Shown: positions 1 through 8,986, counted from the first letter of the stretch. The stretch: DNA of 64,000 bases from Pirellulaceae bacterium (GCA_020852965.1 JADYZV010000013.1:45897-109896); one strand, 5' to 3'. Notes: generated from the letters alone by a model not told the origin. Program-made: numbers and translations.

Positions 1-2
1 TC

Positions 3-689
3 AGCCGCTTCCGCGTGCCGGTCTACTTCTGTCCTTCCGACCCCAAAGGGGATGAACTGCGGGACACGAGCAGCACTGGTAGCACGAGTGGAATTTACCT
101 CTATCCAACCACCTACGGTTTCAATGCGGGGACTTGGTTCGTTTACGACCCACGCACGAACCAAGGTGGGGACGGGATCACCTACCCCAACGCCAACATG
201 AAAATTGGCAGTATCACCGACGGTACCAGCAATACGTTATTGGCTGCCGAGGTGCATGCCTGGTCAGCTTATACTCGCAACGGAGGTCCGCCATCGACGA
301 GTGTGCCGCTGACCGTTGACGATGCGTTGGCGATGATTGGGTCGGGCAAGCCCGATCGCCTGTTAGCGTCAGGCTTTGGGACGGGCCATACCGAGTGGGC
401 CAACGGCCATACCCATCACAGTTGTTTTACCACGACCTTTCCACCCAACACGCGAATACCGTATGTCTACAATGGCATCACGTACAATTGTGACTATAAC
501 TCGCAACAAGAAGGGAACTCGCTCTCCCGTCCTTCCTACGCTATCGTCACCGCGCGCAGCTTTCATCGCGGCGTAGTCAATGCCGTCTGGGCCGATGGCT
601 CGGTGCGCGCAACGAGCGAGAATATCGATGGCATTGTGTGGCGCGCCAGCGGTACTCGCAACGGTGGGGAGGTGGTTGCGCTCGAATAG
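3..689 (+). CDS. DUF1559 family protein, C-terminal part (5' end outside window)
   Basis: The reading frame is open to the left edge, so the N-terminus, normally a type IV pilin-like methylation helix, is missing. The visible part begins with the family's 'VYFCPSDP' segment. It contains 'SITDGTSNTLLAAE', a hallmark of DUF1559 (SBP_bac_10) proteins, and ends with the H-x9-DG motif in 'FHRGVVNAVWADGS'. These proteins are hugely expanded in planctomycetes and are thought to be pseudopilin-like secreted or envelope proteins of unknown function. The gene ends 53 bases before the convergent FHA gene. The family call is secure; the role is unknown. Confidence 0.9.
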   Translation, partial: SRFRVPVYFCPSDPKGDELRDTSSTGSTSGIYLYPTTYGFNAGTWFVYDPRTNQGGDGITYPNANMKIGSITDGTSNTLLAAEVHAWSAYTRNGGPPSTSVPLTVDDALAMIGSGKPDRLLASGFGTGHTEWANGHTHHSCFTTTFPPNTRIPYVYNGITYNCDYNSQQEGNSLSRPSYAIVTARSFHRGVVNAVWADGSVRATSENIDGIVWRASGTRNGGEVVALE

Positions 690-742
690 GTTGACTATGA
701 ACATTTGTTTCTGAAGGGCCAAGAACTCATGATCCGTTTGGG

Positions 743-1180
743 TTATCGAAACCAGCGACGCCACCAAGGCTCAGCAATCGGTTGGGAAGGCGCAGGAGCT
801 GTCGACCGAATCGTCTGCATCGGCTGTGTGGCGTACACGTTTCCCTTCGGCATCGACGCGGTTGGAGTTGGTTTTTCATCGTCAGAAAGAAATGCAATCT
901 CAAGTCGCAATGCTCCAATTTGAATCGTCTCGCCAGGAGTAAGTGCCTTTTGTTGGATTCGCGAATCGTTGACGTAGGTTCCGTTCATCGATTGCAAGTC
1001 TTTGATGACCAACGCTCCTTCAAAATTCTGGCTGAACTGACAGTGCTTGCGGCTGATTGAATCGTGCTCGATGCAGATGTCGACACCCGGTTCCCGGCCA
1101 ACCACCGCAGGTACGGTAAAATTCCACACGCGGCAAGTCAACCCGTCGACTTGATTCTGTAGCGTTAACTGGAAGTGCAT
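743..1180 (-). CDS. FHA-domain protein
   Basis: This 145-residue protein carries one forkhead-associated domain at about residues 5-90. The core motifs are visible: 'VGREPGVDICIEHDSISRKHCQF' supplies the GR, S and H positions and 'SMNGTYVND' the NGT strand. FHA domains bind phosphothreonine peptides, so it may read the output of Ser/Thr kinases such as the one encoded at 3473-5029. The tail is low in complexity and ends in Trp/Arg. I chose the ATG at 1178-1180 because an AGAGG ribosome site lies about 8 bases upstream; an in-frame upstream start at 1249 lacks one and adds residues unrelated to the domain. No signal peptide is seen, so it is likely cytoplasmic. Confidence 0.85.
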   Translation of the reverse strand: MHFQLTLQNQVDGLTCRVWNFTVPAVVGREPGVDICIEHDSISRKHCQFSQNFEGALVIKDLQSMNGTYVNDSRIQQKALTPGETIQIGALRLEIAFLSDDEKPTPTASMPKGNVYATQPMQTIRSTAPAPSQPIAEPWWRRWFR

Positions 1181-1367
1181 GGCGGACCTCTTTTGACAGT
1201 GCGAGAAGGGAGGATTGAAGAGAGTGAAAACTACTGCGCCCGAACTCACAGAGTAAAAAACTATGTGGTGAGGAGTACGATGAAGAGAATGGTAGTATGA
1301 CGGATTTAAAGGCCGTATGCTATATAATTACGTGTGGTTTTAAACAAATTGCTAGAGTGGCTGCAAA

Positions 1368-1727
1368 TCGTTTAACGCCTAGCCGCAGTAGTCGGTGGAT
1401 CATGAGTGATGTCAACTATGGACTAGCCGTGTGAAGCAGTGGGAGCTGAACCGGCGCGTGGGTAGCGACTACGTAGGCGCAGGCCTGGAGCGGAGTCGAT
1501 TGCACTGGTCACCGCAGTGGTGAGGGAGTGGCGTGGGTAGCGTCGGGTCAGCGAGACGGAGTTGGTTGGCATGCGCATTTGGCCATAGCAGTTGTCTGCC
1601 GCAGGTGCCGTCGCCTGCGCATGCCGCGAAACTGGGTTGGCATGTGCTGTGGTTCATCCGAGACCCACGCATAGATCATCTCACCATTCACCCTGCGGCC
1701 TGCTGCGGTTCGGCGTTAAACGAATTC
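1368..1727. repeat. Dispersed repeat, copy A, with inverted ends
   Basis: The gap 1181-1725 contains no convincing gene. Its right part, 1591-1727, matches 6012-6148 in opposite orientation over 137 bases without gaps; by hand I count 23 mismatches (about 83% identity). The right end, 1703-1723, is also an inverted copy of 1368-1388 (19 of 21 bases; core TCGTTTAACGCC). The unit is therefore about 360 bases with inverted termini, which would fit a degenerate MITE-like or other mobile repeat. Copy A ends exactly at the stop codon of the gene at 1726-3222. Reading frames through both copies give a similar short peptide, but the substitutions do not favour silent sites, so I do not call it a gene. 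Confidence 0.6.
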
Positions 1728-3222
1728 AGCGAACTTCGCCGCCGGATCGTGTTACCAGTGCAGTCAGTTGTTGCTCTGTCAAAGCGGCGGGTAGAGTTTC
1801 TACGCTCCCATCGCATAGGCCGACTATTCGTGATGATGCGAGTTTCGCGAGCGTCGCGTTGGGTACGAATGGAATGTCGGCAGGTTTCGTCCATGGGACG
1901 CTGGCACTTGCCACAGCGAGCGCTATCGTATTGAACGTTCCATCCGTGATGTCCCCAAAATCGGTGGGGCGACTGTTATCAAACGCGGCGCCGTTGCCAA
2001 CCAGCATCTGAAAGCGAGTCATGCCGAGCTTCGCGTCGGAGTCACCTTGGGAAGCAAATACAGCCGGCATCTGTTCGAGCAGCTTCCGATTGTTTTCACT
2101 ATCCCAGGGCTCGTCGAAGCGATACCGTTTGTACAGCTCGGCATGTCCAAGAATTGGCAGCAGAGCGACTCGCCAGCTATGGGGTTGTTCACTTTTGTCG
2201 CGACGATTCGCAGGTGCGGGAAGGTGCTTGAATAGATCATAAAAATTGTGCATGGCCAGAAGAAGGGACTTCAGTTTAACTTCGTCGCTGGCAGACGCGT
2301 CGGGTGCATTCTTCTGAATCTCTTTGTCCGATTTTCCGTCGATTGCTAAGTAATATTGTAGTGGGTCTGAGCCGCCTAGTGGCTGGCCAGGAAACCGTGT
2401 GTAGCGTGTCATCTTAAATCCGATGTCGTATCCAGGGATTTCGATAGACGGTGCTGTCCCTGGCGAATCAGCCATTATATCGTCACCACCATAGCCGCCC
2501 TCAACTCCACCGCCCATCACGCCTGCACCGGGATAGCCTCCACCGTAGCCACCGCCCAGCATGCCTCCGCCGTAGCCGCCTCCATCCGTGCTACCGCGCC
2601 CACCCATCATTCCACCCATCATTCCAGGGGCGTCGTCACTACCAAATCCACCTGCGTTTGCTCCCCCTTCCGGAACAAAGAAATCAAGTCCGTCAGCCTT
2701 GTATAACATTTGCTTGATTTGCAGTTCCACTAGCTCATGACGTTGATCGAGCCGAGCTTGTAACTTGGCCTCCATTTGTTCGACTCGCGCCTTGACCTTG
2801 TCAAACTCTCGCACTCGTTCCTGCATATCCAGCACGAAGTATTCGGCCAAGGCTTCACGCAGCACCAATTCCAGCCTTTCGCGATCTCGATTGGGCGCAC
2901 CCAAGCTCTGTCGAAGTTTATTGATATGTTGCAACAGCAACTGTTTGGGGCTCCGCGCGGTCCCCAAACCGCTCAGTCCGTCCCTCACTCCGGGCCTGCC
3001 TCCCATCATCCCACGAGAACTTTCAGCGTTTAAATTCGCACTACTGTCATCCGCAGGCAAACCTGCGCGAACGTTATCCAACGTCGATAGTGCTTCAATT
3101 CCCTCAGCAACTTTAGTCTGTGCGGCAGGTGCTTCAGTAGTTGCTGCTTCCTGTGCCGCCGCTGAATGGCACATGGCTCCGACCAGTGTTGCAATACAAC
3201 ACCAATGATTTGCAAACTTCAT
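1726..3222 (-). CDS. Secreted DUF1559-type protein with coiled coil and Gly/Met-rich linker
   Basis: A 498-residue protein starting with a clear signal peptide ('WCCIATLVGAMCHSAAAQE'). Residues about 95-170 are charged and heptad-like, compatible with a coiled coil. Residues about 190-265 form a Gly/Met/Tyr-rich low-complexity linker with repeated GMMGG and GGGYGG units. The C-terminal half (about 305-498) resembles the DUF1559 core: 'LLLAMHNFYDLFKHLPAP', 'SWRVALLPILGHAELYKRYRFDEPWDSENN' and 'DITDGTFNTIALA', ending with 'GLCDGSVETLP'. Planctomycetes have many such proteins; the function is unknown, probably structural or sensory in the envelope. It lies downstream of, and in the same direction as, the kinase/sigma pair, separated by a hairpin region. 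Confidence 0.85.
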   Translation of the reverse strand: MKFANHWCCIATLVGAMCHSAAAQEAATTEAPAAQTKVAEGIEALSTLDNVRAGLPADDSSANLNAESSRGMMGGRPGVRDGLSGLGTARSPKQLLLQHINKLRQSLGAPNRDRERLELVLREALAEYFVLDMQERVREFDKVKARVEQMEAKLQARLDQRHELVELQIKQMLYKADGLDFFVPEGGANAGGFGSDDAPGMMGGMMGGRGSTDGGGYGGGMLGGGYGGGYPGAGVMGGGVEGGYGGDDIMADSPGTAPSIEIPGYDIGFKMTRYTRFPGQPLGGSDPLQYYLAIDGKSDKEIQKNAPDASASDEVKLKSLLLAMHNFYDLFKHLPAPANRRDKSEQPHSWRVALLPILGHAELYKRYRFDEPWDSENNRKLLEQMPAVFASQGDSDAKLGMTRFQMLVGNGAAFDNSRPTDFGDITDGTFNTIALAVASASVPWTKPADIPFVPNATLAKLASSRIVGLCDGSVETLPAALTEQQLTALVTRSGGEVR

Positions 3223-3344
3223 TTGATTTCTCCAATTTGAAGTTGTGAAAGTAAAGTGGAAAAGCAGTTCAATTGTTCAAAGTAGCTGACACACTCCGTG
3301 TGCCGTAGCCAATTGAAACTAATGATTTCGTTCTTCGGCAGCGC

Positions 3345-3442
3345 TCACACGCGGCCGAAGGATTAGTCTGTTTAACCGCGTAGCGCTGGCGCGGTTAAAC
3401 AGAGATTCTCTCCGGCGGGCATTCACGCGCGGCCGAAGCATT
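3345..3442. repeat. Hairpin flanked by 20-base direct repeats
   Basis: A perfect 13-base inverted repeat (CTGTTTAACCGCG at 3368-3380 and CGCGGTTAAACAG at 3390-3402, 9-base loop) sits between two near-identical 20-base direct repeats, 3345-3364 and 3423-3442 (18 of 20 bases). It lies in the 250-base gap between two leftward genes. It could act as a transcription terminator or attenuator, but there is no T-run. A repeat of the dispersed intergenic kind is equally likely. Confidence 0.65.
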
Positions 3443-3472
3443 GAGCCTGCTGCTTTTTTAGCACCACTGGAG

Positions 3473-5029
3473 TCAATCGCGTTCGATCTGGTTCAATTGA
3501 CTTTGAATCGCATCTATCTCTTGCCGCCAATCGACCTCATGTCGAGGCGCATCGTTGCTGCCTTCCAGAATATCCAGCGCGCGATGCAACTGGCGAATCT
3601 CATGGGTGAACGAGACGCTGTCTTTGGTAACGATCTCGGCAACCGTGGGGCTCACGTTGGAACGCTGCGAATACACTTCGCCAGTGGCTTGTGCTCCACT
3701 TCCTTCTGAACTGAAGGGAAATGAATCAACGACTCGCTGTTCGACATGCGAACCAACGGCAGACGCTGCTCGGCTTCGTACAAAATCGGTTGTCCGCAGG
3801 GCCAGGCCGACCGCCAGCAGGACAACTCCGGCGAGCGTCAGCCGAGCCAATCCAGGGTGGCGTCGAGTCCAAAATCGAATTCTTGATCGCATCGAAGGCC
3901 TCCGATTCTGCGACTGCTGTAAGATTCTAGTAAGCGCATCGCGCACGGCCAATGCAGAAGCAAAACGATTCGATGGTCGCTTTTGTAACAGCCGATCGAT
4001 GACATCCGAAAGTTCGTCCGCTACTTCTGCGTTTACTTGCCAGACTGGTCGATGTGGTTCGTGACAGATCCGATGGAGCACACCCATCGCGCGTTCGGCT
4101 CGGAAGGGTGGGTGACCGGTAGCGACGAAGTAGAGGACCGACCCCAGGCTGAATAGATCGCTGCGATGGTCTACCGCGTCACCGTTGGCCTGTTCGGGCG
4201 ACATGTACTGCGGAGTGCCGGCCACGACGCCAGTATGAGTCAGGCTGGCGTCGTCAACGGTTCGCGCTAGACCAAAATCGGTCAAGAGTACACGTTCGAC
4301 ACCATCTTCCAGCAGGATGTTGGCAGGCTTCACATCGCGATGTACGATGCCCTGCTCATGAGCGGCCGCGAGTCCATTGGCAGCTTGAATGCCGATACGT
4401 AGAATCTGCTGAATGCCCAGCGGTCCCAAGCGTTCGACTCGGGACTGCAACGATTCGCCGGAAACGTACTGCATCACAATGAACGGCGACGCGCGATCCG
4501 ATTCAACATTGTGAATCGCCACCACATTGTCATGCACTACCGCAGCGGCTGCCCTCGACTCTCGACCAAAACGTTGCTTCGCCGCCCCGTTGCGAGCCAA
4601 ATGAGGCGCCAAGACCTTCACTGCGACAGGTCGATTGAGTTCAGTATCGAACGCTTTGAAGACGACTCCCATTCCGCCAGAGCCGATGACTCGTTCAATC
4701 TCGTAGCGGCCCAATCGTCCGAGCATTTCCGGATGCGACGGCGGCTCCAGTTCCACCTCAAAACCATTTGTCATTGCAGTTTTAGCTGCTCTATCAGCGA
4801 GAGCTTGCATCGAGCAATTCTCGGCTTCGACATTTGCGTCATCGAAGCCGCTTAGCAATTGACTTACTTCGGGCTCAATGGCTTCGATCGAAGCCATTTC
4901 TGACAGTCTCTGTTGACACGCCCAGCACGACTCGACGTGCTGAGCGGTTTCCGTACTCGACGAACAGTCTTCGTCGCCAAAGAGCAACGTTTGCAACTGA
5001 TTATGGTTTGCATGAATTGGAGATTTCAT
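3473..5029 (-). CDS. Membrane Ser/Thr protein kinase with N-terminal HxxxCxxC motif
   Basis: About 518 residues. The Hanks-type kinase domain (about 105-370) is intact: P-loop 'GSGGMG' (116-121), Lys138 in VAVK, catalytic 'HRDVKPAN' (His230, Asp232) and DFG Asp251. One membrane segment is predicted at about 394-412, followed by a C-terminal part without recognised domain, probably outside the cytoplasm. The N-terminus carries His31-x3-Cys35-x2-Cys38, the zinc-binding pattern of ZAS anti-sigma factors. Together with the overlapping upstream ECF sigma gene, this suggests that the kinase also senses for, or holds, that sigma factor. The ATG at 5029 has GAGAAG upstream; the alternative ATG at 5041 would overlap the sigma gene by 11 bases. 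The family is secure; the partnership is inference. Confidence 0.9.
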   Translation of the reverse strand: MKSPIHANHNQLQTLLFGDEDCSSSTETAQHVESCWACQQRLSEMASIEAIEPEVSQLLSGFDDANVEAENCSMQALADRAAKTAMTNGFEVELEPPSHPEMLGRLGRYEIERVIGSGGMGVVFKAFDTELNRPVAVKVLAPHLARNGAAKQRFGRESRAAAAVVHDNVVAIHNVESDRASPFIVMQYVSGESLQSRVERLGPLGIQQILRIGIQAANGLAAAHEQGIVHRDVKPANILLEDGVERVLLTDFGLARTVDDASLTHTGVVAGTPQYMSPEQANGDAVDHRSDLFSLGSVLYFVATGHPPFRAERAMGVLHRICHEPHRPVWQVNAEVADELSDVIDRLLQKRPSNRFASALAVRDALTRILQQSQNRRPSMRSRIRFWTRRHPGLARLTLAGVVLLAVGLALRTTDFVRSRAASAVGSHVEQRVVDSFPFSSEGSGAQATGEVYSQRSNVSPTVAEIVTKDSVSFTHEIRQLHRALDILEGSNDAPRHEVDWRQEIDAIQSQLNQIERD

Positions 5030-5030
5030 G

Positions 5031-5678
5031 TCACTTCTCATTCGGGCTCTCCCCTTCCAGTCGCTTCACTGTGTCTCTCAACCGTGCCAAGACGCGACAG
5101 CGGGCGACGACAACGGTACCTTCGCTCATTGCCAATACTTGTGCCGCTTCGGCGATCGACAACCCTTCGATGCTAGTTCTCTGAAAGGCTTGCCACGTTG
5201 TGACGCGGACATCGTGGCGTACATGTCGAGCTGCTATCATGTACAGTTGCCTGCGATACTCGATATCAAACTCACGCGATGCAGCGGAGTCCTCGTGATT
5301 TGGATCGACTTGGTCGTTTAGCAGCCGCACCAAATCCGTTCCACCCTGCCCCAGTGGCAGGTGCTTGCGACGAGTGAGAAAGTTGATCATGAGGTTGCGA
5401 GCAATTTTGTAGAGCCAATCTCGAAAACGACCCTTGTTTGGCTCGTGATCCCAGCGGTGAATCGATTTCGATACGGCTAATAGAACCTCTTGAACTATGT
5501 CGTTGGCGTCAGCCTCTTGGAACCCCTTCGATCGCGCCAAACGAAAAATCAGCGGCTGGTAGACGTCGACGAATTGATCCCAAGCGTCGATGTCGGCCCT
5601 ATCCGGCAGTCGCAGCAGAAGGCTATTTCGAGTGTCTGAAATGGTGTTGCTCACAGTTCCATCGCAATCGTGACCCAT
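5031..5678 (-). CDS. ECF-type RNA polymerase sigma factor
   Basis: A 215-residue protein with region 2 at about 35-105 ('DANDIVQEVLLAVSKSIHRW', then 'FRDWLYKIARNLMINFLTRR') and region 4 at about 150-205 ('LSIAEAAQVLAMSEGTVVVARCRVLARL', the -35 recognition helix-turn-helix). Region 3 is absent, as usual for extracytoplasmic-function factors. The stop codon overlaps or abuts the start of the kinase gene, so the two are translationally coupled. ECF factors paired with Ser/Thr kinases are a known planctomycete arrangement. The start ATG has only a weak ribosome site. Confidence 0.92.
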   Translation of the reverse strand: MGHDCDGTVSNTISDTRNSLLLRLPDRADIDAWDQFVDVYQPLIFRLARSKGFQEADANDIVQEVLLAVSKSIHRWDHEPNKGRFRDWLYKIARNLMINFLTRRKHLPLGQGGTDLVRLLNDQVDPNHEDSAASREFDIEYRRQLYMIAARHVRHDVRVTTWQAFQRTSIEGLSIAEAAQVLAMSEGTVVVARCRVLARLRDTVKRLEGESPNEK

Positions 5679-5801
5679 TAGTTCGCTTGGCTTCGTCTAT
5701 ATGAGAACACACGCCTCGTGAGCTATGATTACTGAAAAGGGGACATTTTAAAGAGAATTCCGGCACTTCTCGCTGAACACCACCACCGAAACACGTTTTA
5801 T

Positions 5802-5875
5802 CATTCTGCCTCCCATGATTCTGCCTACTCCCAAAAATCAACTGCAAGGCGGAATAATGGCCGGCAGAATAATAG
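5802..5875. repeat. ATTCTGCC-type inverted repeat cluster
   Basis: At 5802-5825 the word ATTCTGCC occurs twice, spaced by CCCATG-like sequence. At 5847-5875 the reverse complement of a similar pair occurs (GGCGGAATAATGGCCGGCAG and following). The two halves could fold into one hairpin. This is intergenic and probably a small dispersed element; nothing indicates a protein. Confidence 0.5.
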
Positions 5876-6011
5876 GAATTCCCCACCACAACTATCCACT
5901 GTGATTTCGTTTTCGAGATGCCGCTTTGGATTATGTAACATGGTGGCGATCAGCGAGGAGTGTCGAAAATCCACATTTTATCGAGAAATGGTTGGGCATC
6001 ATTGTCACGGT

Positions 6012-6148
6012 GAATTCGTTTAACGCCGAGCCGCAGCAGGCCGCGATGCGCACGGTGAGTTGATTAGCACTTGGGGCACTGGTGAACCACAGCGTATGCC
6101 AACCCACTTTCGCGGCCTGCGCAGGCGACGGCACCTGCGGCAGCCAAC
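6012..6148 (-). repeat. Dispersed repeat, copy B
   Basis: This is the inverted partner of 1591-1727: 137 bases, no gaps, about 83% identity by hand count. The left end, 6016-6036, carries the same TCGTTTAACGCC terminal motif. The far-left inverted end seen with copy A was not found here, so this copy may be truncated. Confidence 0.6.
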
Positions 6149-6163
6149 GTCATTGCTGGCTCT

Positions 6164-6182
6164 GCGGGTTATAAATAGCCCG
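6164..6182. repeat. Palindromic motif GCGGGTTATAAATAGCCCG
   Basis: The motif is close to a perfect palindrome (CGGGTTAT-AA-ATAGCCCG, one wobble position). It recurs with 17 of 19 identities at 13107-13125, upstream of the NRPS operon. Its function is unknown. Confidence 0.35.
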
Positions 6183-6478
6183 ATTGTAACAGGCCACAAT
6201 GAAAGTGGAGATTTACTCCTTCGCAAGTCTATGACCTGACTCAGGTATCCAATAACACCAAAGACTACTAGCACATCCCGGGATTGAAACTTGTTGATTG
6301 GCTTACACCATGATTGACCATGGCAAGCCGTTACAACTACGCAACCGTAAGCCGTCCAATACCAACCGCCACGCGAACTTGAAAATTTATTATAATTGTG
6401 GCGAAAAGTCGCTTCAGTTGGCACGTTTTTCTTGATGCTGCCGCGGAACGAGCCACTAACAAGATAGGGAAACCCAAA

Positions 6479-7369
6479 ATGAATCGAAAGCAAGCTAGCG
6501 ATTTTGCACCAGAGGTGTTGGAACTGTATGACGACTACGCGCACGGGCGGCTCGATCGACGAGAGTACGTCAAGCGTTTGGGGGCCTTCGCTGTCGGCGG
6601 GTTGACCGTCGAAGCATTGATGTCAAGTCTTCGTCCCAACTACGCTTGGGCCGAGCAGGTCAAGCCGGACGATGCACGCATCAAAACGGAAATGATCAGC
6701 TACCCATCGCCCCAAGGTGCCGGCGAGATGAAGGGCTTGTTGGCGCGTCCTGCCGAAGGCGAGAAGTTCCCAGCAGTGCTGGTGGTCCACGAAAACCGAG
6801 GGCTCAATCCATACATTGAGGATGTCGCGCGCCGCTTGGCAGTCGACGGATTTCTCGCGCTTGCGCCAGACGCACTCACACCCTTGGGCGGATACCCGGG
6901 CAACGACGACGAAGGGCGTGCCATGCAGGCCAAGCGCGATTCAAATGAGATGACTCAGGACTTCCTCGCAGCGGCGAAATGGCTCGATGCGCATGATCTA
7001 TCGACCGGCAAGGTCGGTGTGGTTGGCTTTTGCTACGGCGGTGGAATTGTCAATCAGCTCGTTGTGCTGGCGCCTGACGTTATCGATGCCGGTGTTCCAT
7101 TCTATGGACGACAGCCGGATGTTGCCGACGTCCCCAAGATTAAGGCTCCGCTGCTGATTCACAACGCCGGTTTGGATGCTCGGATTCTCGCGGGGGCTCC
7201 GGCGTTCGAAAAAGCACTTGCGGACAACGGAAAGTCGTTTGAGTCGTTCGTCTACGAAGGTGTCAATCACGGCTTCCACAACGATACCACCCCACGCTAC
7301 GACGAAGCGGCAGCCAAGTTGGCTTGGGAGCGAACGATTGCATTCTTCAAGAAGAGCCTCGCTAGCTGA
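6479..7369 (+). CDS. Dienelactone hydrolase family protein with Tat-like N-terminus
   Basis: A 296-residue alpha/beta hydrolase. The catalytic triad of the dienelactone hydrolase family is visible: Cys185 in 'GFCYGGG', Asp233 in 'NAGLDARI' and His264 in 'GVNHGFHND'. The N-terminus has a twin-arginine stretch ('[15 protein letters not shown]', about residues 22-36), so the enzyme is probably exported folded, like other YghX-type hydrolases. I start at the ATG at 6479 with AGGGA about 8 bases upstream; an upstream in-frame start at 6398 adds residues unlike the family. The natural substrate is unknown. It stands alone, with the PQQ protein gene 171 bases downstream. Confidence 0.9.
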   Translation: MNRKQASDFAPEVLELYDDYAHGRLDRREYVKRLGAFAVGGLTVEALMSSLRPNYAWAEQVKPDDARIKTEMISYPSPQGAGEMKGLLARPAEGEKFPAVLVVHENRGLNPYIEDVARRLAVDGFLALAPDALTPLGGYPGNDDEGRAMQAKRDSNEMTQDFLAAAKWLDAHDLSTGKVGVVGFCYGGGIVNQLVVLAPDVIDAGVPFYGRQPDVADVPKIKAPLLIHNAGLDARILAGAPAFEKALADNGKSFESFVYEGVNHGFHNDTTPRYDEAAAKLAWERTIAFFKKSLAS

Positions 7370-7540
7370 ATTGGCTCAATTGTCCTTGGAATAGGTCAAG
7401 CTTCGGAACCTACGATGGATTTTAGGGTTTCAGGTAGAACCTGAGTTCACAACCTAATTGCTGGCGCGGCGGGTTACGATGAACCAGCAGGCTACTTTGA
7501 CGCTCGGCAAATCATTACCATTCCATTAGGAGCACACCAC

Positions 7541-8986
7541 TTGCGACACAAATTTCTCACCGGTTTGTTAGGCCTGACTTTGGGGACGTTTTCACTCTTG
7601 GCTCAGAGTCAAGTACGCGGTCAAGATCTGAACCAAGACCTCAGCCACGACTGGCCGCATTGGCGTGGTCCTGACGCGTCGGGCACGGCCGTCGACTCCA
7701 ATCCACCGATTACCTGGAGCGAAACCGAGCACATCAAGTGGAAGATCGAAGTGCCCGGCGCCGGCAGTAGCACACCCATCGTGTTGGGCGATCGCGTTTA
7801 TGTGAGTACCGCCGTAAAAACCGAGCGTGTCGCAGAGGCTAAGCCAGCCACTGATGGCAATCCCGCAGAGGAATCTCAACGGCAAGCAGAGCGCGGTGGC
7901 GAGCGGCAAGGACGCGGTGGAGGTGGCCCAGGTGGTGCTCCTCGCGGCAGAGGACGTGGTGGTTTCGGCGGCGGCGGCACCGCACCGACCAATTATTACG
8001 ATTTTATGGTGATCGCCTACGACCGTGCGACTGGCCAGGAAGTCTGGCGAAGCACCGTGACGCAACAACTGCCGCACGAATCTGGTCATAGCGACAATAG
8101 CTTCGCCTCCTCGTCGCCCATCACCGATGGCAAGCGTCTATACATTTCCTTCGGCTCGCGCGGAGTGTTCTGCCTTGATCTCAACGGTAAACAAATCTGG
8201 GATGTCGACCTGGGCGAAATGAAGACACGCAATCAATTCGGCGAAGGGAGCTCTCCTGCGCTACATGCTGGTACGCTAGTTGTGCAATGGGATCACGAAG
8301 GCGACTCATTCATCGTTGCCTTGGATGCACTGACCGGTGAAGAAAAATGGCGGCAACCGCGCGATGAACAAACCACTTGGTCAACGCCGCTAATCGCCGC
8401 GTACAAGGGACGCGCTCAAGTCATCGCGAACGGCACGAATAGGGTCCGCAGTTACGATCTCGAAAGCGGTGAACTTATCTGGGAATGCGGTGGACAGACT
8501 GGCAACCCCATTCCAGCGCCTGTGCGATTCGAAGACAACGCCATCGTTATGACCGGATTCCGAGGCAACGCCATTTATTCCATTCCACTCGGAGCCAAGG
8601 GGGACGTCACTGACCGCGATACCATCACGTGGCATGAAGGGGATGCCGCGCCGTATGTTCCGTCGCCAGCGCTTTACAAAGGTCAACTCTATTTCGTCAA
8701 AGCCAACAACGCCGTGCTCGTTTCGCGCAGTGCCAAGTCAGGTGAGTTGGTTATCGACCAAACCCGAGTGCCTGGCATTTCCAGTGTTTACGCTTCGCCT
8801 GTCGCTGCAGCCGACCGCATCTATTTGACAGGCCGTGACGGTACCACCGTTGTACTCAAGCATGGCGAATCATTTGAAGTTGTCGCCACCAACAAATTGG
8901 ATGACCCAATCGACGCCTCAGCCGCGATTGTAGGGGATGAGATCTTTCTCCGCAGCAAGTCCCATCTGTATTGTATTGCTCAGTAG
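7541..8986 (+). CDS. Secreted PQQ-like beta-propeller repeat protein
   Basis: A 481-residue protein with a signal peptide ('FLTGLLGLTLGTFSLLAQSQVRGQD') and a beta-propeller built from PQQ/BamB-like repeats ('VIAYDRATGQEVWRSTV', 'VALDALTGEEKWRQ', 'SYDLESGELIWECGG'). The opening 'DWPHWRGPDASG' is typical of the planctomycete version of this family. A Gly/Arg-rich insert lies at about 119-150. The start is TTG, supported by AGGAG at 7528-7532, 8 bases upstream; there is no better ATG before the signal peptide. It is presumably periplasmic or outer-membrane bound. No cofactor or enzyme activity can be inferred. It converges on the gene at 9031-10284. Confidence 0.9.
   Translation: MRHKFLTGLLGLTLGTFSLLAQSQVRGQDLNQDLSHDWPHWRGPDASGTAVDSNPPITWSETEHIKWKIEVPGAGSSTPIVLGDRVYVSTAVKTERVAEAKPATDGNPAEESQRQAERGGERQGRGGGGPGGAPRGRGRGGFGGGGTAPTNYYDFMVIAYDRATGQEVWRSTVTQQLPHESGHSDNSFASSSPITDGKRLYISFGSRGVFCLDLNGKQIWDVDLGEMKTRNQFGEGSSPALHAGTLVVQWDHEGDSFIVALDALTGEEKWRQPRDEQTTWSTPLIAAYKGRAQVIANGTNRVRSYDLESGELIWECGGQTGNPIPAPVRFEDNAIVMTGFRGNAIYSIPLGAKGDVTDRDTITWHEGDAAPYVPSPALYKGQLYFVKANNAVLVSRSAKSGELVIDQTRVPGISSVYASPVAAADRIYLTGRDGTTVVLKHGESFEVVATNKLDDPIDASAAIVGDEIFLRSKSHLYCIAQ

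Larger units (their letters stand above)
5679..6478. other. 800-base gap without a gene, holding repeats
   Basis: No reading frame here looks coding. The stretch holds the ATTCTGCC repeat cluster near 5802-5875, copy B of the dispersed repeat at 6012-6148, and the palindromic motif at 6164-6182. The promoters of the leftward sigma gene and the rightward hydrolase gene must also lie here, but I could not place -35/-10 boxes with confidence. Confidence 0.6.

Noticed and set aside
1533..1934. Short frames at 1533-1934 (+) and 5931-6134 (-) giving similar peptides
   Set aside because: The similarity comes from the dispersed repeat; there is no ribosome site, and one frame overlaps the DUF1559 gene.
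7430..7444. TCAGGT-AGA-ACCTGA inverted repeat upstream of the PQQ protein gene
   Set aside because: Six-base arms with a three-base loop and no T-run; too short to call an operator or terminator.
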